Shown here piece after piece: positions 59,573-64,000 of a DNA stretch of 64,000 nucleotides (position 1 is the first letter of the stretch; each line of letters begins with the position of its first letter). The position numbers and the translations under genes are program-made. Origin of the DNA: Endomychus coccineus (lineage: Eukaryota; Arthropoda; Insecta; Coleoptera; Endomychidae); NCBI GenBank assembly GCA_958510875.1, contig OY294067.1, positions 197,901,401-197,965,400 on the forward strand, in the 5' to 3' direction. The notes below the pieces were generated by a model, which saw nothing but the letters and a program-made list of their open reading frames with translations, was not told where the DNA came from and searched no databases.

Positions 59573-59632
59573 CTGATGATGGTCGAGAGATCGAAACGTA
59601 TGTGAAGACTAAAATAATAAGCATATGTGCTG
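59573..59632 (+). ncRNA. Hammerhead-like motif beside the Penelope-like remnant
   Basis: CTGATGA (59573-59579), one extra T, stem GGTC-GAGA-GATC (59581-59592), GAAA (59593-59596), CGTATGTG. This is the order of a hammerhead core (CUGANGA, stem II, GAAA). Penelope-like elements are known to carry hammerhead motifs in their terminal repeats. The extra T and a weak stem I make activity doubtful. Confidence 0.35.
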
Positions 59633-60119
59633 GTGTGAGCTATTTACCCGAATTCATATATGGATAATCATATTAATAATGCTAGTAAATCCTTGTTATT
59701 CCGTGAATATCACAATGAAACGAAGACAAAATGAACGTCAAGAATCATGAATGAGTTCGTATTACTCAGATTATTATTTCGTTCAAGCTAGTATTTTTGG
59801 ATGCAGTATGTCTCCAAATCTAATAATAATTCATACACTTGTTTTTATTCACAGCTAGTGTTTAATTATTGCAGGCAATTGTTCATCGAGATTAAGCTAC
59901 TATATTGAGCACCTATTTCACTCAATGTAAGTCTGTGTTTCGAATAATTATTTTAATCCAAACTTCTGGTATTATATATTTCTCAAGGTGCAACTTCTTG
60001 AAATATATGTTCATCTTCAGGAAAGAATATTATAAACATTGTTGGATATTTATGACATGTACTGTTGATATTTGATTACTTAGAAGCTTAGGTCTCTAAC
60101 CGATTTTCTAATCTTAAGT

Positions 60120-60812
60120 TTCCAATAACTCTAAGAATGCGTTTTTGCTTAATGAAAACTTGTTGTATATTATCATAGCTACCGAAGAAGATAACTCCGT
60201 AGCTTAGAAGGTATTAAAAATTTGCGTTTAGGACTTTTGCATGTAAGTATTTAGATAGAAGTCTCATAGTGTAACAGGAGCTGACTGATTTTTTATTCCA
60301 ATTGATAAAATGGCGTTCCCAGTTCAATGACTTGTCAATGTACATGCCCAAAATCTTCATACTACTATCTAATTGAAATTCATAATTGCTGCTAATTAAT
60401 GTTTTTGATAGATATGATTGGAACATTCTCAAGACTCGGCTTATACAAATTTATCCAATTTATCCAGATGTATATCATGATTCAGACATTCATATTCTTT
60501 TGATAAATTTAAGAGGACCCCAAGCAGTATCTTGTCATTTTCAAGCCGTGTGAGGTTATATAGTAAACACTGAAAATTGGCTGTGATAGTCGATATATCA
60601 TTTTTATTCCATTGTTTATATTCAGGGTTACAACATATTCTGCTATCTAAATATTGGCTCTCGCAACAACGGTGATATGCTGTTTGTATTGAAGCGAAGG
60701 TTCCAGAACAGATTTTATTGAAACACAGTTCATTAGATAAGGATTCAATGGTTTGGGCTATATAAAGATCCCATCCCAGTATGATGCTATGATAAATCTC
60801 ATCATATTGCAT
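60120..60812 (-). pseudogene. LINE RT fragment
   Basis: Minus strand. 60441-60812 resembles the N-terminal half of a LINE RT, with GTFASIQTAYH (where GSSTxxAI is expected) and LGVLLNLSKEYECLNHDIHL (where DLSKAFDCLNHDIL is expected; the catalytic Asp is replaced by Asn). 60214-60432 resembles the thumb: MKILGMYIDKSLNWERHFI. The YADD region between is lost. Inactive. Confidence 0.75.
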
Positions 60813-60849
60813 AGGATCTTCGTGATCGGGACATACTCGTCTCTAGAGA

Positions 60850-63800
60850 ATTTTGGGAGAAAACGTGCAATAAGTACTATCCCAATTGGCTGAATTGCTA
60901 GTGAGGATTAGGTCGAGCTTATTTGAATTAGATATGATTCAGTTAATAACTGAAGTGGCTCACACAGAGCTCAAAATTATGAAAATGGTCTGACATTTCA
61001 ACTCCCATGATTTTATTTTGAATTTGAGATTATTTAATATATCCATAAATTCTTCAATTTGGTATTCATAGATCAGAAATCATTATTCCCCCACGATGTG
61101 GATATAAATTTGTTCACCTGTTCATTGAAAATCTTATAATTGATTAATACTTAATAATATATCTGTCTCTCATGATAATACACTAGGAATGAAACTTTAC
61201 TGCGATAAAGTAGAAGCCGGAAGCTGTTGTGTGAGGATAACAAATTCCAAGTTGGAACTTTCATATATAAATTACTCCGGTTAGGGAAAGCATGTGAAAT
61301 GTTGCGACCGTCAACTACAATTTTCGTTGAGACGTGAAGAATACATTATTAAATTTGGATGCAGCATAGCTCAGATATATGTGAAGTCGCTTCACCGTGA
61401 AAATTGGTAGTCAATCGGTTATTCTCTATGTTGTTCCATTTTTAGGCTTCCATTCTATTCGAGCGTCATCCCGATCGAAGAATAACATGTTGTAATATTA
61501 AGTGAGCCTGTCGTATAATTAGTAGTATTGCTAGTTATCTCGGCGTGATTTCAATTCGGTTACATCATCATCCCTACACTATAAGCCAACGTTTTGTGAA
61601 CTATTACAGGTATCATTATCAGGACTAACGGACACTATTCACAGATGAATAGTTTGACAGTTTATGGTTCAGTGATATTGTTGAAGATTCTCATTATTTC
61701 ATTGTCGTTGCGTAACCAGGAAAGGAAGAACATGCTGGAGTAGGATTTTATAAATACTTAAGGGAGGTACACGTTTCATGATTTCCAAAATTCGAAGATG
61801 TATTATACTACTGTGTTAACTTTCTCATAATAATAGAGACACGTATTGAATAATTTGATATTGTTCTTCAAGAATATCCGAGGATTTCTATTACCTTGAA
61901 CGTAATAGAGATGAGTAGAATGTACCGAAACGAATGAATGAAGAATGACGTTTCCATGAAAAAGGCATCTGAGCGTCTCACCATAGTGATATAAACTTCC
62001 TCCTGAATCGAGAATAGGCAGTTAGTGTTTGATGGGTATGCAAAAGTTTTACAATTTCGGAGGATTTTGCTATATTCCACATATAAGGGAAGTTAGCGGT
62101 AGATGAGGGAGTTTGTTACTCAGTTTGAGTTGGAGAGTTCTATGAATAGCATCACTTGGATATTGTAATTATAGGAATTATGCATGGAGAGGCAAATTGA
62201 ATTTCATAAGGTTCTCAGGTTGTGTGTATTAATAAGCTGTTTGTTTTCTGCTGAATAGGGAATGGAGCAGTTAAGCTAATATGTGTGCAGTGGCCGATTT
62301 AAGAGTAGGCTCTAGGTAGTATAGCACAGCAAAATTGTTTGAGAAGATACAAAAACAAAAACCCAATGATCAAATATGTATTAGTTAAAACCCAACCTAA
62401 CTCATATCCTTCCACTGAACAACCGGATTCATCCCGAAAATAACTTTTTGCCAGGAAAAAATTAGGAACTTGATGACATTCTGGTGGTGAAAGTTATCAA
62501 TTCCGATATTCTTCTCGTTTTTCAGACATGTCAAACACAGACATTCCCAATGAATTATCATCATAGTGAACGCTGAATTGATGCTGCTAATAGAAAAACG
62601 ATATTAGACAAAATGGATCGGGGAGTTTTAAAAAGACTACACATTTTTTTGGAAACTCTGCACTGGACATGAATCAACTGATAGCGAAATCCATGGAAAT
62701 TCCAAATTACTGTGAATTAACAGCGCGCATCACCGTGAAAACCAATTATTTATCTATTTGACACAATAAATTCTTCTTACAACAATGAATATTTTGAAAA
62801 TGCAAACTCAAACTTGACTTGACTATCATTCACTCCTCAGGTATATCGTGTTAAAAGCACTGAGCTGTAGTGGAATATTGCCTACTGAACATAGAGTGCA
62901 ACACCAACTAGAGTCATATTGTCTTACATCACCCAGACACCCCGAAATACTCCAAACTGATACACATTCAGCGATAGAAATTTCCATATAATTCAAAGAT
63001 ATGAACTTAAGAAAAATGTCTGCACCATTCAAATACAGTGAATATATCTGCTTTTCAGTACTGTTATATAACAATTTAATATTGTTTTTATCATATATCC
63101 AATCTCGCACAAAATGAACTTTGGAATGGATATTTGTACGTTCTGTATCGACGCCATCTTGTTACATGATTTGTTATATTCATGATTTATGAATAATAAT
63201 AAGGAAAACACCTTTATTCAAAATCTCAGATAACATCTCATCAAAAATAAATTTTCTGCCATACAAAATGAAAGTGTAACATAAATTCACTTTCTGCATT
63301 ATACAATCTATCAATGTTCTGATTCTTTGTTTTCCAATGAATCTAATTTTTGTTCATATTAATACCAAAACCAGCTCAACTTCTATGAGCTATAATACTA
63401 TTAACAAAATCTGCGTCATCAAAATGATGTCAAGGATGGATCATTGGAATTAATAATTAAAACTAGTAAATTTTAAACCAATTTTTCTTGTGAGATTGCC
63501 TTATTCTAATACCTTCTTTGAATATCTCCAATGTTCACTTGCAAAACTGTTCTCGAACTGAACAAAATACGTTAGCGAAAACATAAGTCCGGTCTTGATC
63601 GTATCATTTCGTACATTCAAGATCCGGTAAGCTCTCGTTAAGGGAATTTTCAACGATCAGTGTCATTTCCTGATGTTAACTGCAATTTTAATGTGGCTTC
63701 ATCTCTCCTCCGATTTTCTGTAAGAAGAAACCATCCCTTGTTCGATTTTCTGAAAGAAGAAATCACCGTTCAAATCAGGAACAACTCCTCAAATAAGGAA

Positions 63801-63920
63801 CAACTGCTCAGAGAGGAAACAAACTATTGTTGAAGTTGATCCTTCTTTAGAATGAGAGAGCAGAAAAAGCTCTGAAAATTCTTGGCTTCCGGATGGATTC
63901 CGCGTCACAATAGCATACAC
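60850..63920. other. No recognised features
   Basis: AT-rich; short frames only. 63700-63830 has a local, imperfect repeat of TTTTCTGTAAGAAGAAA / TTTTCTGAAAGAAGAAA. Confidence 0.45.
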
Positions 63921-63924
63921 AATG

Positions 63925-63961
63925 CCGACGTTTCACCAACAATTAGGAGTGGTATCTTCAG
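63925..63961 (-). ncRNA. Hammerhead-like motif near the window end
   Basis: Minus strand: CTGAAGA (63961-63955), extra T, ACCA...TGGT stem, GAAA (63934-63931), CGTC. Same order and same extra T as at 16414-16447 and 59573-59597. No coding element adjoins within the window. Confidence 0.3.
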
Positions 63962-64000
63962 AGCAGGCTCGACGCTTGAACTGTTCAAAATTAGTCATCC

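Overview
This window reads as repeat-rich, AT-rich animal DNA, most probably from an insect. The evidence is the mix of mobile elements: Ty3/Gypsy, Jockey/I-like LINEs, a Penelope-like element, hAT and Tc1/mariner-like transposons, all with animal-type protein signatures. I found no convincing host protein gene and no bacterial or organellar gene organisation. Species cannot be set from the sequence.

1-13 kb. An almost intact Ty3/Gypsy retrotransposon (1284-9761) has 1.86-kb LTRs that differ at only about a dozen positions, a 4-bp ATGT target duplication, a tRNA-Lys-type primer site, gag, pol, and a third ORF of unknown function placed where env would be. Its pol is cut by one in-frame TGA. 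It sits inside an older element defined by ~640-bp inverted repeats (402-1045 and 10135-10755). A second, badly decayed Gypsy copy follows at 10790-12960.

13-19.2 kb. A decayed mariner-like transposase lies on the minus strand, next to an inverted, internally deleted copy of itself. Then comes a perfect 127-bp-arm palindrome bordered by (TA)n tracts, and two inverted 333-bp repeats that each carry a tRNA-like cloverleaf.

19.2-33 kb. Decayed LINEs, two Gypsy fragments (a gag remnant, and a PR-RT remnant on the minus strand), a second copy of the repeat at the window start, and a ~0.94-kb DNA transposon with long inverted repeats.

33-46 kb. A MADF-domain fragment; a ~2.1-kb element with ~230-bp inverted repeats and a GEDTD/Cys-rich protein remnant; a hAT element with a perfect 8-bp target duplication; a transposase-like pseudogene carrying a recent 653-bp tandem duplication; and a ~1.14-kb tandem duplication of unknown origin.

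46-64 kb. A conspicuous GC-rich block of tandem modules (46271-48090), a LINE on the minus strand, a complete mariner-like element (56250-58134) with one nonsense codon, a Penelope-like RT/GIY-YIG remnant, and another LINE fragment.

The most interesting signals are: (i) the unknown ORF3 of the young Gypsy element, just behind a strong splice-acceptor-like tract; (ii) a recurring CTGA(A/T)GA-stem-loop-GAAACGT motif resembling a hammerhead-ribozyme core at several loci, two of them flanking the Penelope-like remnant; and (iii) the GC-rich tandem block. Coordinates of decayed elements are approximate because they were read by eye.
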